This document shows, in pieces, positions 9,007 through 18,678 of a stretch of 64,000 nt of DNA (position 1 is its first letter; each line of letters starts with the position of its first letter). The notes under the pieces are model-generated. The model worked only from the letters and a program-made list of their open reading frames with translations. It searched no databases and was not told the DNA's origin. Both the position numbers and the translations under genes were made by a program. This stretch comes from CAYSCZ01 sp964429655 (GTDB lineage Bacteria > Bacteroidota > Bacteroidia > Cytophagales > Cyclobacteriaceae): positions 22,538 to 86,537 of the forward strand of contig CAYSCZ010000007.1 of NCBI GenBank assembly GCA_964429655.1, read 5' to 3'.

Positions 9007-11427
9007 TTATTCAGGTTTTAGGGTCGTGGATGAAGTTATCATATCCTCATTTTCATTTTTAGAATCCGGGAAATACAATTGAAAGTATTCTCCTTTTGCC
9101 CAGCTTTCTATCATATGCGCATATTTTGGATTCCCCGGGTTACCTGATTGGCTTCCGGGATATATACCCCATGCTTTCACATTATCGGGTTCTAGCTCAA
9201 CTACCATGCGCCACGATGGTCCATGGGTACCACTGGCGGCATTAACGATATTATGATTTCCTCCTATTTTTATTTGATCTCTACTGAAGGGTTCAATGCG
9301 CAATAAATGAGAAACACTTGTATTTTTAAATATATACCATTGAATATCATCTCCATTTTCCCTTTTCCAGTTAGTAAGTGAGTCAGTCATGTTATTAAAA
9401 GTATTGTTTATCAATTCCCGGATTGTTTCATTATGCTGGGTCTCAATCATATCAATAAATGGCAAATCAGGGTAGTTCTTAACGAGGTGAATGGTATTAT
9501 AAATATTAGGTCTGTAGTTTGCAAATGACATGGTATCGTATTCATCCCATAATTGATCATAGAAAATGTCAGACCATAATTCAAAGATAGATGGAGCGGT
9601 AATATCGGGTTTATTAAAGTAATCCCACTGCCTCAAATCCTGATATAATGCTTTTTTTTCATTGTCAAATCTTGTGGTGTCCAAACTATCTAACATAAAA
9701 GGTAAACTTTCAGAAGCGATATAATTAAAGTTATCGTTTTGTAACTTCATCATATCTTCAGCTTTCAGCCCATTTGTAACTCTTAGTCTATCGTTTATCC
9801 TTCTATTTCTATAATGTTCAAAATTATGATCATAATCATAATAAGGATAAGTGGAATCTACCGGGTGTTGATTTGCTGAGCTGATGAAATTCCTTTCAGG
9901 ATTGACTGATTCGAGATTATGCGCCCTGGGAATATATTCCGCCCATTCATATTCAGATATCGACCCATCCATTAAAAACTTTCCTTGCTCTCTCCATTTT
10001 ACAGGAAATTTCCCTGGTATCCTTATCGCAATATTTCCTTTTGCATCAGCATAGGCGAAATTCTGCGGTGGACCAGTATAATAGGATAAGCCTTCTTTAA
10101 AATCATCGTAGTTTGAGGCTTTATTTATCATCCATAAAGATTTAATCTCCTCTGCCGGGTCATGCGCTGTCCAACGCATGGCATAATTAATTTCCTCGCT
10201 ATTTCCTTTAAAATTTCTATCATAGCTTACCGGACCATAATGGGTGTATATAATAGTATCATAAAAAGTGCTGCTATCACTTATTAAAATTTCTTCTATC
10301 ACCTGCTGGGTTTTTAACCATTTATCATCGTATTTATACTCGTCCCTTTTACTTGATTTAAATTCTATCGCATACCAATCCACCAGATCTCGTTTTGCAT
10401 TTGTCAAGCCCCAGGCGATTGAATCATTAAATCCGATGATCACACCAGGTAAACCGGGCAAAGTGGATCCCATCACGTTCATGCCCTCGCAATTAAGATG
10501 TGCGATATACCACAAAGAGGGAAGGTTTAACCCCAGGTCTGGTTCATTTGCTAATAATGGGAAGCCGTTCGCGCTTTTGTTTCCGTTTATTGCAAAATTA
10601 TTACTTCCATTTCTTGGATCCGGATTTTTTATAGTTGAAGGCGTTTTTATGTCAGGATAATTCAAATTTGGACGGTCTATCTTTATCTGTTGGAAATCAA
10701 ATTTGGTCCCAACAGGTATAACAGGATCAACTTTATCAGGATATTCAGGATAAAGTAATTCAAATCGTTCCCTGCCTAAAAGGCTGATCAGGTTAGTGTT
10801 TTCCAGGTCCCTTTCTCCTCTCGATAGCTGGTCAGCCATTTCTTTTAGCAGAAGGCATGATTTGAAATTATTCCATGGTTCCGGATCGTAATTCAATAAT
10901 TTATATTCTATAGGATATTTTCCGGGTGAGAGACTTTTGATGTAAGCATTAACCCCTTTTGTGTATGCGTCCAGTTTATTTTTAATTTCAGGTTGCTGTT
11001 CAACCAGTTTAAGTGTTTGTTTTGCTCCATAGGTTAATCCTTTTCGTCTTTGACCTCTATCAAAATCCAGCGCTCTCTTGCCAATAATTTCAGATATTCG
11101 ACCTGCTGTAGCATACAATTGAAATTCCATCTGCCACAAACGATGGTAAGCGGTTATATACCCCTGAGCGAAATACAGGTCTTCTTCATTATTGGCAAAA
11201 ATGTGGGGGATAACTAACGAATCAAATTCTATGGTAACTTGATCTTTGAGACCTTCGAGTTTTATGTTTTGGGAGATGTTTAAGGCCTCTTCTTCCCCAT
11301 TAACCCAAAACCCACTCCAGGGATTTAAAAATTTACCGATTGGGGGTATATTTCCAAACTTAATATTTAAGGCAATTACGGCAGATAAAGTTAAAATAAT
11401 CCAAAATGCAAACCTTAAAACCTTCAT
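9007..11427 (-). CDS. Penicillin acylase family protein (Ntn hydrolase)
   Basis: This is a member of the S45 family that cleaves amide bonds of acylated substrates such as penicillins, acyl-homoserine lactones or other N-acyl amides. The 806-residue precursor has an N-terminal hydrophobic export or anchor segment (about 5-22). An alpha-subunit region follows (AQGYITAYHRLWQMEFQLYA, about 88-107). The autocatalytic site is at RNGSNNFAING, where the Ser near residue 275 becomes the N-terminal nucleophile of the beta chain. FVSxxxN-type features are replaced here by LANEPDLGLNLPSLWY, as in many family members. The natural substrate cannot be read from sequence. The gene forms a two-gene unit with the small membrane protein downstream. 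Confidence 0.9.
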   Translation of the reverse strand: MKVLRFAFWIILTLSAVIALNIKFGNIPPIGKFLNPWSGFWVNGEEEALNISQNIKLEGLKDQVTIEFDSLVIPHIFANNEEDLYFAQGYITAYHRLWQMEFQLYATAGRISEIIGKRALDFDRGQRRKGLTYGAKQTLKLVEQQPEIKNKLDAYTKGVNAYIKSLSPGKYPIEYKLLNYDPEPWNNFKSCLLLKEMADQLSRGERDLENTNLISLLGRERFELLYPEYPDKVDPVIPVGTKFDFQQIKIDRPNLNYPDIKTPSTIKNPDPRNGSNNFAINGNKSANGFPLLANEPDLGLNLPSLWYIAHLNCEGMNVMGSTLPGLPGVIIGFNDSIAWGLTNAKRDLVDWYAIEFKSSKRDEYKYDDKWLKTQQVIEEILISDSSTFYDTIIYTHYGPVSYDRNFKGNSEEINYAMRWTAHDPAEEIKSLWMINKASNYDDFKEGLSYYTGPPQNFAYADAKGNIAIRIPGKFPVKWREQGKFLMDGSISEYEWAEYIPRAHNLESVNPERNFISSANQHPVDSTYPYYDYDHNFEHYRNRRINDRLRVTNGLKAEDMMKLQNDNFNYIASESLPFMLDSLDTTRFDNEKKALYQDLRQWDYFNKPDITAPSIFELWSDIFYDQLWDEYDTMSFANYRPNIYNTIHLVKNYPDLPFIDMIETQHNETIRELINNTFNNMTDSLTNWKRENGDDIQWYIFKNTSVSHLLRIEPFSRDQIKIGGNHNIVNAASGTHGPSWRMVVELEPDNVKAWGIYPGSQSGNPGNPKYAHMIESWAKGEYFQLYFPDSKNENEDMITSSTTLKPE

Positions 11428-11632
11428 TTTTGCGATATAGTCGTTGAAAATTTATAATAATTAATTAATCTTCTAAGATAAATTAATCTTTGGATTATCA
11501 AACTTTATTACAGCCATTATTTATGCTTCCGGGTGTTAGGCTTTATATAATGTTTTGGATAATATAGTGTGCAGTGGATTACAATATTGGACTTACCCCG
11601 ATAATCAACCATTCATTACAAAGATTTTATTT

Positions 11633-12499
11633 TTAAGGCTTCATAAATAAAGGTTGTTTATTAGCCCTTGTTTTTTTCTGGAAAAGATCCGGCGGTATGT
11701 ACCACTCAATTCTTGCCTGGACCATTAGATATGTGTCCTTAGTATCTGGATCTCCTCTAGGACCGCCGGGTACCTGCGCTTCAAAAGCTGCTTCATTAAT
11801 AACCCCTATCTCTTCATTTCTATTAGATAATGCCTGACGAATTGGATCAGAAAAAGGGCCTCCATAAGTATTGGAGACATCATCAATATAATCCTCAAAA
11901 GTGAATCGGTAATTTGCCTCAAAATTAAGACTTAGAAATTCATTCAGCCTAAGTTTAATACCGACCCCAACGGGTAGCACTAAGGCAATATTGCCATAAG
12001 ACACACCCTCCGTTTCAAAGTCACTTAAAGTATATGTGACACTATCCAAGGTTGTCTTTGGGTTAAACGTTGTAAAACCGATACCCGCAGTAAAATATGG
12101 ATCGAAAGGCCTGCGGCGATGATAATCCCCCACATACTTAAATGGATAAAAAACTCCTTCCAGTTTAAATTCGAAATTATTTGAAAAAAAAGACAAGTTT
12201 CTTTGTCGGTTGAATGAGCTATCCGCTGCCTGGATATCATCGCCTTCAATGTTATAGTAAGTAAATTCAGCTCTGGCACCAATCCTGGAGTATAACCTGG
12301 CCTCCAGGCTTAAGGTAAAATTATTTAGCCCGTTTAACAATCCCCTACCGTTATCTAATTCGCCGAAATAAGCTGTCTGACCGGTCCCAAATGACAATGA
12401 AAAGTATCTGTCCTGAAATTTCCATCCTAAAAAATTCTGGGTATACCCTGTAAGACAAAAGGAAAAGAAAAATAAGAATAGAAAAACCTGTTTTGTCAT
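11633..12499 (-). CDS. Outer-membrane beta-barrel protein, DUF6089-like
   Basis: This 288-residue protein has a signal peptide (residues 1-20, FLFLFFFSFCLTGYTQ). After it come alternating amphipathic strands typical of an eight- to ten-stranded barrel. The beginning FSLSFGTGQTAYFGEL resembles DUF6089-type porin-like proteins of Bacteroidota, and FTAGIGFTTFNPKT and GVGIKLRLNEFLSLNFEANY are barrel strands. The C-terminus (PLFMKP) is not a classical OMP end. It is probably a surface structural protein of unknown role. It lies 33 bp after the epimerase gene and is likely the last gene of the cysH-epimerase transcript. Confidence 0.75.
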   Translation of the reverse strand: MTKQVFLFLFFFSFCLTGYTQNFLGWKFQDRYFSLSFGTGQTAYFGELDNGRGLLNGLNNFTLSLEARLYSRIGARAEFTYYNIEGDDIQAADSSFNRQRNLSFFSNNFEFKLEGVFYPFKYVGDYHRRRPFDPYFTAGIGFTTFNPKTTLDSVTYTLSDFETEGVSYGNIALVLPVGVGIKLRLNEFLSLNFEANYRFTFEDYIDDVSNTYGGPFSDPIRQALSNRNEEIGVINEAAFEAQVPGGPRGDPDTKDTYLMVQARIEWYIPPDLFQKKTRANKQPLFMKP

Positions 12500-12532
12500 A
12501 GCACTGTATCCAAAAATAAATAATCCCTGAAA

Positions 12533-13459
12533 CTAAAATGAAAAATGCTTTTGGAATGATTGCAGTTCTTCAACAAGACTCCTGGACTCTGGAAAAGTAA
12601 CATAATTTTTCAGTTTTGTTTCCGGTGATACTTTAATTTCCTTAAGGAAAATATGCTGATTCGAGAATATAAGTTCCAGGTGATCGAATATTTCCTGGAG
12701 TGCTTCTACTATATCAAGTATTTGGAGGTTTTTATCAACCACATTGTATGTACCTTTGGGAACCTCATTTAACACTACCTGCCTGATAATATCAACCAGA
12801 TAGTCCATATGGATAAAGGCCCTGTGCTGCTTACCATCTCCAAAAATTTGAATTCTTTGCTTGTAATTTGAATCAAACATAAACTTATTGATTACCGCAT
12901 CAAAACGCATACTGCCACTAAAACCATATACATTCCCACAACGAAGAATTGTCGCATTCCTTTCTTCCATCAATCGATCAACGTGCTCTTCACCTCTTAA
13001 TTTTGAAATGCCATAATATGTATTTGGATTTGGAATTGAATCCTCATTGAGATAGTGCTCATATGTGCCGTAAACCGATATGCTACTTATGTAAATTAAT
13101 TGTTCAATGTTATTATTGCTCTCCTCCAGGGCATATGTCAATTCGGCCGTTCCCCAATGATTTATTTGTTCATAAAAGTGGGGGTCAATGTTTGAAAAAG
13201 GTGTGGTTACCTTTGCAGCTAAGTGTATTACCTTATCAACTTTTTCAAGCGCAAACTTCAACTTCCTTGAGTCGAGAATCTCACCTTCTATAAGTTTTAC
13301 TTTTTGTCCGCCTTCAATTTTATTTCCAAGGAATAAGTTAAAATTTCCTTTACTAAGGTTATCATAAAGATGAATTTCAGATACTTCAGGGCATGCAGCC
13401 AGCGTTCTGGTTAATTCAGATCCTATGTAGCCAGCCCCTCCTGTTAATAAAATTTTCAT
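12533..13459 (-). CDS. NAD-dependent epimerase/dehydratase (extended SDR)
   Basis: This 308-residue Rossmann-fold protein has the NAD-binding glycine motif LLTGGAGYIGSEL at residues 4-16. The catalytic YxxxK is in YYGISKLRGE (about 147-156), preceded by a Ser-rich strand LIYISSISVYG. Extended SDRs of this type are usually nucleotide-sugar epimerases or dehydratases. The substrate is not evident here, and no polysaccharide genes are adjacent. The gene starts three bases after cysH ends, which points to co-transcription with an assimilatory sulfate gene. That makes a sulfated or sulfo-sugar product possible, but this is only a context guess. Confidence 0.88.
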   Translation of the reverse strand: MKILLTGGAGYIGSELTRTLAACPEVSEIHLYDNLSKGNFNLFLGNKIEGGQKVKLIEGEILDSRKLKFALEKVDKVIHLAAKVTTPFSNIDPHFYEQINHWGTAELTYALEESNNNIEQLIYISSISVYGTYEHYLNEDSIPNPNTYYGISKLRGEEHVDRLMEERNATILRCGNVYGFSGSMRFDAVINKFMFDSNYKQRIQIFGDGKQHRAFIHMDYLVDIIRQVVLNEVPKGTYNVVDKNLQILDIVEALQEIFDHLELIFSNQHIFLKEIKVSPETKLKNYVTFPESRSLVEELQSFQKHFSF

Positions 13460-13462
13460 TGA

Positions 13463-14119
13463 TTATTTTTTTATGAGATCGGTATGCAACCCACATTCAA
13501 CTTTGTTCATACCATACCATCGGGCTTCTCTTTCCTGCATCTCAGGATCTATTTTTCGGGTACATGGTTCACAACCTATACTAAGATATCCTTTCGACTC
13601 CATGGGATGCTTCGGTAGGTTATGCTGTTTGATGTAGTCGTAAATCATTTTTGAATTCCAGTCCAGCATTGGATGAAAGCGCATCGCCCGGAAAGGAGTC
13701 CTTTCATATACGTTCATGGATTTTCTAAATTTACTTTGATCGGCCCTCACACCATTGATCCAGATGTCATACTGATTAAGAAGTTTTTCTGTTGGTTGGG
13801 TTTTATTCAAATAACAGCAGTAATCGGGATCAATAGTAAACAATAGCTTATGGTTAGAATCCATTTGCATGTAACGTGGTGTGTCTGACTTAATGTTGAT
13901 TACCCTGATACCAAAATCCTCTCTGATCTTCTCTTTGAACGAAATCGTCTCTGGAAAATGATAGCCTGTATTTAAGAAGTAAATTGGTATCTCCTGGTCA
14001 ATCTTGCTTAATATGTGCAACAATACCAAGCTATGTGATTGGAATGAAGAGGTAGCAAATAGTTTCTTACCTTCATCCTGGAGTTCTTTGATATGATTTT
14101 TAATTGATTTTGTATCCAA
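13463..14119 (-). CDS. cysH: Phosphoadenylyl/adenylyl-sulfate reductase
   Basis: CysH reduces activated sulfate (PAPS or APS) to sulfite. The 218-residue protein has the PP-loop fold with an SFQSHSLVLLH phosphate loop. It has the cysteine pairs CC at 101-102 and CEPC at 183-186, which bind a [4Fe-4S] cluster. That feature is typical of APS-reducing or dual-specificity bacterial enzymes rather than the cluster-free E. coli PAPS reductase. The catalytic Cys209 lies in ECGLH near the C-terminus. No sulfurylase or sulfite reductase genes are in the window. It leads a minus-strand unit with the epimerase and the OMP, and diverges from queD across 161 bp. Confidence 0.92.
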   Translation of the reverse strand: MDTKSIKNHIKELQDEGKKLFATSSFQSHSLVLLHILSKIDQEIPIYFLNTGYHFPETISFKEKIREDFGIRVINIKSDTPRYMQMDSNHKLLFTIDPDYCCYLNKTQPTEKLLNQYDIWINGVRADQSKFRKSMNVYERTPFRAMRFHPMLDWNSKMIYDYIKQHNLPKHPMESKGYLSIGCEPCTRKIDPEMQEREARWYGMNKVECGLHTDLIKK

Positions 14120-14280
14120 TTTATTATGGTTAATTACTTAAGTACGATGACTGTCAATAAGCGTATTCAAAATTGTGAATAATTTATCGGCCAGTTACCA
14201 TTAACAGACAATGTTTAGCAAACAAAACAATTTATTAAACAAATCAATCCAATATCCAGTTTAAAAGACCGAATTTAATT

Positions 14281-14688
14281 ATGAAAGTAGCAGTTTACAG
14301 AAAAGAACATTTTAATGCAGCACACAGACTGCATAATCCCAACTGGGATGATGAAAAAAATAATGCTGTGTTTGGAAAGTGCAACAATCCTAATTGGCAT
14401 GGTCATAACTACGATTTAATCGTGAAATTATTGGGGGAACCAGATCCTGAAACAGGATATGTTTATGATATGAAGAAACTTAGTGATATCATCAAAGAAC
14501 ATGTAACGAATAAGTTTGACCATAAAAATCTAAACTTAGATACAGAAGAATTTAAAAACCTTAATCCTACCGCAGAAAATATAGCCATTGTGATATACAA
14601 CATACTGCGAGATAAAATTGAAGATAAATTGGAATTAAAAATAAGACTATATGAAACCGAAAGAAACTTTGTTGAATACCCGGGATAA
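14281..14688 (+). CDS. queD: 6-carboxytetrahydropterin synthase / 6-pyruvoyltetrahydropterin synthase family
   Basis: This is a T-fold enzyme that converts dihydroneopterin triphosphate, the product of FolE, into a tetrahydropterin. In bacteria it usually makes the queuosine precursor. The 135 residues contain the zinc ligands His15 (HFNAAHRL), His40 and His42 (in NNPNWHGHNY) and the catalytic Cys34 (FGKCNNP). The CNNPNWHGHNY arrangement is close to the eukaryote-like PTPS branch. The gene overlaps folE by 38 bases, which couples it to the enzyme supplying its substrate. I cannot distinguish a queuosine role from a biopterin-like role by sequence. Confidence 0.9.
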   Translation: MKVAVYRKEHFNAAHRLHNPNWDDEKNNAVFGKCNNPNWHGHNYDLIVKLLGEPDPETGYVYDMKKLSDIIKEHVTNKFDHKNLNLDTEEFKNLNPTAENIAIVIYNILRDKIEDKLELKIRLYETERNFVEYPG

Positions 14689-15352
14689 TGAAGAAATAGC
14701 CATAGATGATTTTGGTGAGGATCATGTGGGTAGTTCTACAGCCACCCCGCTGAGGGCGGATGCTTTTGAGATGGATGATGATTTAAAGATTGAATTAATC
14801 TCAAAACACTTCAAAGAGATCATGCACATTCTTGGGATGGATTTAGATGATGATAGCCTCCAGGGGACACCTTACAGGGTGGCAAAAATGTATGTCAAAG
14901 AAGTTTTTAGCGGTTTAAATCCAAAGAATAAACCCCATGCCAAGCTTTTTGAAAATAAGTTTGGTTATGATCAAATGCTCGTTGAAAAGGATGTCACCTT
15001 TTACTCACATTGTGAACATCACTTTGTTCCAATCTATGGTAAAGCACACGTGGCATATTTTTCCAGCGGTAAGGTAATTGGCTTGTCAAAAATCAATAGA
15101 ATCGTACAGTATTTTTCGAAGAGGCCTCAGGTCCAGGAACGGCTTACAGTTCAGATTGCTGAAGAATTGAAGGAAACCCTAAAAACAGATGATGTTGCTG
15201 TTGTGCTTGATGCAACCCATATGTGTGTTTCTTCCAGAGGTGTTAATGATACCAATAGCAGAACAGGTACTGCCTATTTTGGCGGGAAGTTCAAAAATGA
15301 GCATATTAAAAGTGAGTTCCTCAACTATATAAACACAGACACTAAGAATTAA
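14651..15352 (+). CDS. folE: GTP cyclohydrolase I
   Basis: FolE makes dihydroneopterin triphosphate from GTP, the entry step to folate and other pterins. The 233-residue protein has the core motif FYSHCEHHFVPIYGKAHVAY (zinc Cys and His) and the second zinc Cys in HMCVSSRGV. GLSKINRIV and FSKRPQVQERLT are also diagnostic. The ATG at 14651 gives an N-terminal extension (DFGEDHVGSSTATPLRADAF) that resembles Bacteroidota FolE proteins, so I keep it despite the 38-base overlap with queD. The next in-frame ATG (near 14771) would cut into that conserved part. Confidence 0.95.
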   Translation: MKPKETLLNTRDNEEIAIDDFGEDHVGSSTATPLRADAFEMDDDLKIELISKHFKEIMHILGMDLDDDSLQGTPYRVAKMYVKEVFSGLNPKNKPHAKLFENKFGYDQMLVEKDVTFYSHCEHHFVPIYGKAHVAYFSSGKVIGLSKINRIVQYFSKRPQVQERLTVQIAEELKETLKTDDVAVVLDATHMCVSSRGVNDTNSRTGTAYFGGKFKNEHIKSEFLNYINTDTKN

Positions 15353-15361
15353 TATTAATCA

Positions 15362-16387
15362 ATGACTGATCTTTTAGAGATCAGAGAAGAAGGGATATAT
15401 TGTCCCATTGGTGATTTTTATATTGATCCCTGGGTTGGCGTAAAAAAAGCAGTGATTACTCATACACATGCGGACCACGCAAGGCCTGGTTCGGATCAAT
15501 ATCTGATCCACAAGCATTCGGAGGTTATATTGAAATTGAGGCTTGGTGAAGTGAATGTTCAAACACTGGATTATGGTGAATCAATTTTTATCAGTGGAAT
15601 TAAATTATCCCTTCATCCTGCAGGGCACATTATAGGATCTTCACAGATAAGACTAGAGTATAAAGGACATGTAACTGTAATTAGTGGAGACTACAAGCTT
15701 GATGATGACAGTTTTAGTCAACCTTTCGAATTGGTGAAATGTGATACTTTCGTTACTGAATCCACTTTCGGGTTGCCTGTATTCCAATGGCCAAAACAGG
15801 AATTGGTTTACAATAATATAAACGAGTGGTGGAGATCAAACCAACAAGATGGTAAGACCAGCGTGCTAATAGTTTATGCTTTGGGTAAAGCTCAAAGAAT
15901 TCTAAAAAATATCGATACGTCTATCAGTAATATTTTTGTTCATGGAGCCATATGGAATGTGCATGACACGCTGCTATCAGCTGGATTTGATTTACCAAAA
16001 GTAACCCGGGTTACACCTGATCAGGATAGAAAGATGTTTGCAGGAAACCTGATATTGGCAACTAACTCGTCCTTAGGTACTTCATGGATTAAAAAATTCC
16101 ATCCTTATGAGACAGCAATGGCATCTGGCTGGATGAACATAAGGGGTATTAAACGAAGAAGAAATGCAGGCCGGGGCTTTATAATATCAGACCATGCTGA
16201 TTGGAATGGACTGAATCAAGTCATAAAAGAAACTGAGGCACATACTGTTTACATAACCCACGGTTATAAGTCAGTACTTTCAAAATACTTGAATGGGCAC
16301 AAGATCAATGCTTTTGAATTAGAGACCGAATTTGAAGGAGAACCTGTGGAAGACAACGGCAAAATGGATAATTTTATAGATCAATAG
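15362..16387 (+). CDS. DNA-ligase-associated exonuclease (metallo-beta-lactamase fold)
   Basis: This is a 341-residue MBL/beta-CASP-type nuclease of the family named for its association with bacterial ATP-dependent ligases. Metal-binding motif 2 is visible as THTHADHAR (about 31-39). AGHIIGSSQIRLEY and the Asp of ISGDYKLDDD follow. IISDHADWNGL and VYITHGY near 275-305 supply later metal ligands. In many bacteria this protein belongs to a cassette with a Lhr-type helicase, a phosphoesterase and an ATP-dependent ligase that acts in DNA repair. Here the ligase is found 2.3 kb downstream, separated by the pyrophosphatase gene. The gene follows folE by nine bases. Confidence 0.9.
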   Translation: MTDLLEIREEGIYCPIGDFYIDPWVGVKKAVITHTHADHARPGSDQYLIHKHSEVILKLRLGEVNVQTLDYGESIFISGIKLSLHPAGHIIGSSQIRLEYKGHVTVISGDYKLDDDSFSQPFELVKCDTFVTESTFGLPVFQWPKQELVYNNINEWWRSNQQDGKTSVLIVYALGKAQRILKNIDTSISNIFVHGAIWNVHDTLLSAGFDLPKVTRVTPDQDRKMFAGNLILATNSSLGTSWIKKFHPYETAMASGWMNIRGIKRRRNAGRGFIISDHADWNGLNQVIKETEAHTVYITHGYKSVLSKYLNGHKINAFELETEFEGEPVEDNGKMDNFIDQ

Positions 16388-16425
16388 TGCAATCCAATTA
16401 AATTTTTATAATTGATCCTAACTGA

Positions 16426-16433
16426 TATCTTTG
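16426..16433 (+). promoter_or_regulatory. Putative -7 element for the pyrophosphatase gene
   Basis: TATCTTTG matches TAnnTTTG exactly, 35 bases before the hppA ATG, in an 80-bp AT-rich spacer. It suggests that hppA and the downstream ligase can be transcribed independently of the exonuclease gene. No clear -33 element is visible. Confidence 0.35.
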
Positions 16434-16467
16434 CAAAAATTTTTTCAAACCTGACTTTGACTTAAAA

Positions 16468-18678
16468 ATGACAAACATAATCTTCCTCATCCCCGCCCTC
16501 GGATTAATCGGACTCTTGGTGATGGCAATGAAATCAAGATGGGTTATAAAACAACATTCCGGTGATGAAAGAATGCAAGAAATTTCTAAATATATAGCTG
16601 ATGGAGCAATGGCGTTTTTGAAAGCGGAGTGGAAAATCCTGGCATATTTTGTTGTTATAGCTGCTATCTTATTGGCATATTCTGGCACTTTAGTGCCTGA
16701 TTCTCATCCGATTATAGCTATATCTTTTGTTATTGGTGCTTTACTTTCCGCCACTGCCGGGTACATCGGTATGAATGTTGCAACTAAAGCAAATTCTAGA
16801 ACAACCCAAGCTGCAAAAACCAGTTTACGAAAAGCTTTGAGTGTATCTTTCACTGGTGGCAGTGTTATGGGATTAGGCGTTGCTGGTTTAGCTGTTTTTG
16901 GCCTGGGTAGTTTGTTTATTGTATTCATTACCATTTTTGTTCCGGAGGGCGTGGCAGCAACAGGTATTGAAATGAGGACTGCAATAGAAGTCCTGGCAGG
17001 ATTTTCCTTAGGCGCAGAATCAATAGCGCTTTTCGCAAGGGTAGGGGGTGGAATCTACACAAAAGCAGCAGACGTCGGCGCTGATTTAGTTGGAAAGGTT
17101 GAAGCTGGCATTCCCGAAGATGACCCTAGAAACCCCGCAACTATTGCAGATAATGTTGGGGACAATGTCGGCGATGTAGCAGGGATGGGTGCAGACTTAT
17201 TTGGCTCATATGTGGCTACTATCCTTGCATCAATGGTTTTAGGCCAGGAGATTGATGCTTCTGCTGACAAGTTTGGTGGTTTATCACCGATTTTATTGCC
17301 TATGGTAATGGCAGGAGTTGGTTTAATTTTCTCTATCGTAGGAACTGTTTTTGTAAGGATTAAAAACGATGACGGTAATGTACAGAAAGCCCTTAATTTA
17401 GGTAACTGGTCTTCAATAATTTTTACTGCAATTGCTGCATACTTCATTGTAACTTATCTATTACCGCAGAACATGTCGATCAGAGGCTATGAATTCACAT
17501 CCTTAAATGTTTACCTGGCTATTGTTCTGGGATTGATTGTTGGGGCAATTATGAGTGTTGTTACAGAATACTACACATCAATGGGCCGAAGGCCTGTCAA
17601 TTCTATAGTCAATCAATCATCTACGGGACATGCCACAAACATAATAGCTGGGTTAGCGGTAGGTATGGAGTCTACTGTCATCCCTATCCTTGTCTTAGCC
17701 ACAGGAATCTTTGGATCTTATCAACTTGCAGGATTATATGGCGTGGGAATTGCTGCGGCAGGTATGATGGCCACTACTGCCATGCAACTAGCAATTGATG
17801 CTTTTGGCCCGATAGCAGATAATGCTGGTGGGATAGCAGAGATGACAGAATTACCAAAAGAAGTCAGGGAAAAAACAGATCAATTGGATGCCGTTGGAAA
17901 TACCACAGCTGCCTCAGGAAAAGGATTTGCAATTGCTTCCGCCGCACTGACCGCATTGGCTTTATTTGCTGCTTTTGTAGGCCTTGCCGGAATAGATTCT
18001 ATTGATATTTATAAAGCGGATGTTTTAGCTGGTTTATTTGTGGGTGGAATGATTCCCTTTATCTTTTCCTCTTTAGCTATCTCCGCAGTAGGCAGAGCAG
18101 CCATGGATATGGTCAATGAAGTGAGAAGACAATTCAAGGAAATTCCCGGAATAATGGAAAAAAAGGCAAAACCAGAATATGAAAAATGTGTAGAGATCTC
18201 TACAAAAGCATCCTTAAGGGAAATGTTGCTGCCGGGCTCGCTGGCTTTAGTTGTTCCAACTGTAGTGGGAGTGTTTTTCGGACCGGAAGTCCTGGGCGGT
18301 TTATTGGCAGGTATCACTGTTACAGGCGTTTTAATGGGTATGTTTCAAAATAACGCCGGTGGTGCCTGGGACAATGCAAAAAAGTCTTTTGAGAAAGGGG
18401 TTGAGATTAACGGGAAAATGGAGTATAAAGGCTCTGATGCCCATAAAGCTTCAGTGACCGGAGATACTGTTGGTGATCCTTTTAAAGATACGTCTGGTCC
18501 TTCTATGAATATCCTAATTAAACTGACATCCATCGTAGCACTTGTCATCGCGCCGCATATTAGCGAAAAACCTCATGAACTGGGGTATGAAAAAGAAAAT
18601 ATTAACAAAGAGACTAAAATCAGTGTTACTAGAAATATTGATAAAAATGAAGCTGTGATAAAAAAAATATATGATTGA
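16468..18678 (+). CDS. hppA: Membrane-bound ion-translocating pyrophosphatase
   Basis: This enzyme couples hydrolysis of inorganic pyrophosphate to pumping of H+ or Na+ across the cytoplasmic membrane. The 736-residue protein has about sixteen hydrophobic helices. Substrate motifs are DVGADLVGKVEAGIPEDDPR (near 206-225) and DNVGDNVGDVAGMGADLFG just after. The C-terminal counterpart is GDTVGDPFKDTSGPS (about 667-681). The GNTTAA stretch has Ala where K+-independent enzymes have Lys, so this is predicted to be a K+-dependent type, the group that includes the Na+ pumps. The last 35 residues are a charged extension. Its TGA stop overlaps the TTG start of the ligase gene by four bases. Confidence 0.96.
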   Translation: MTNIIFLIPALGLIGLLVMAMKSRWVIKQHSGDERMQEISKYIADGAMAFLKAEWKILAYFVVIAAILLAYSGTLVPDSHPIIAISFVIGALLSATAGYIGMNVATKANSRTTQAAKTSLRKALSVSFTGGSVMGLGVAGLAVFGLGSLFIVFITIFVPEGVAATGIEMRTAIEVLAGFSLGAESIALFARVGGGIYTKAADVGADLVGKVEAGIPEDDPRNPATIADNVGDNVGDVAGMGADLFGSYVATILASMVLGQEIDASADKFGGLSPILLPMVMAGVGLIFSIVGTVFVRIKNDDGNVQKALNLGNWSSIIFTAIAAYFIVTYLLPQNMSIRGYEFTSLNVYLAIVLGLIVGAIMSVVTEYYTSMGRRPVNSIVNQSSTGHATNIIAGLAVGMESTVIPILVLATGIFGSYQLAGLYGVGIAAAGMMATTAMQLAIDAFGPIADNAGGIAEMTELPKEVREKTDQLDAVGNTTAASGKGFAIASAALTALALFAAFVGLAGIDSIDIYKADVLAGLFVGGMIPFIFSSLAISAVGRAAMDMVNEVRRQFKEIPGIMEKKAKPEYEKCVEISTKASLREMLLPGSLALVVPTVVGVFFGPEVLGGLLAGITVTGVLMGMFQNNAGGAWDNAKKSFEKGVEINGKMEYKGSDAHKASVTGDTVGDPFKDTSGPSMNILIKLTSIVALVIAPHISEKPHELGYEKENINKETKISVTRNIDKNEAVIKKIYD

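Noticed and set aside
14120..14280. Riboswitch or shared operator between cysH and queD
   Set aside because: I saw no SAM or preQ1 riboswitch consensus or convincing palindrome in the 161-bp spacer.
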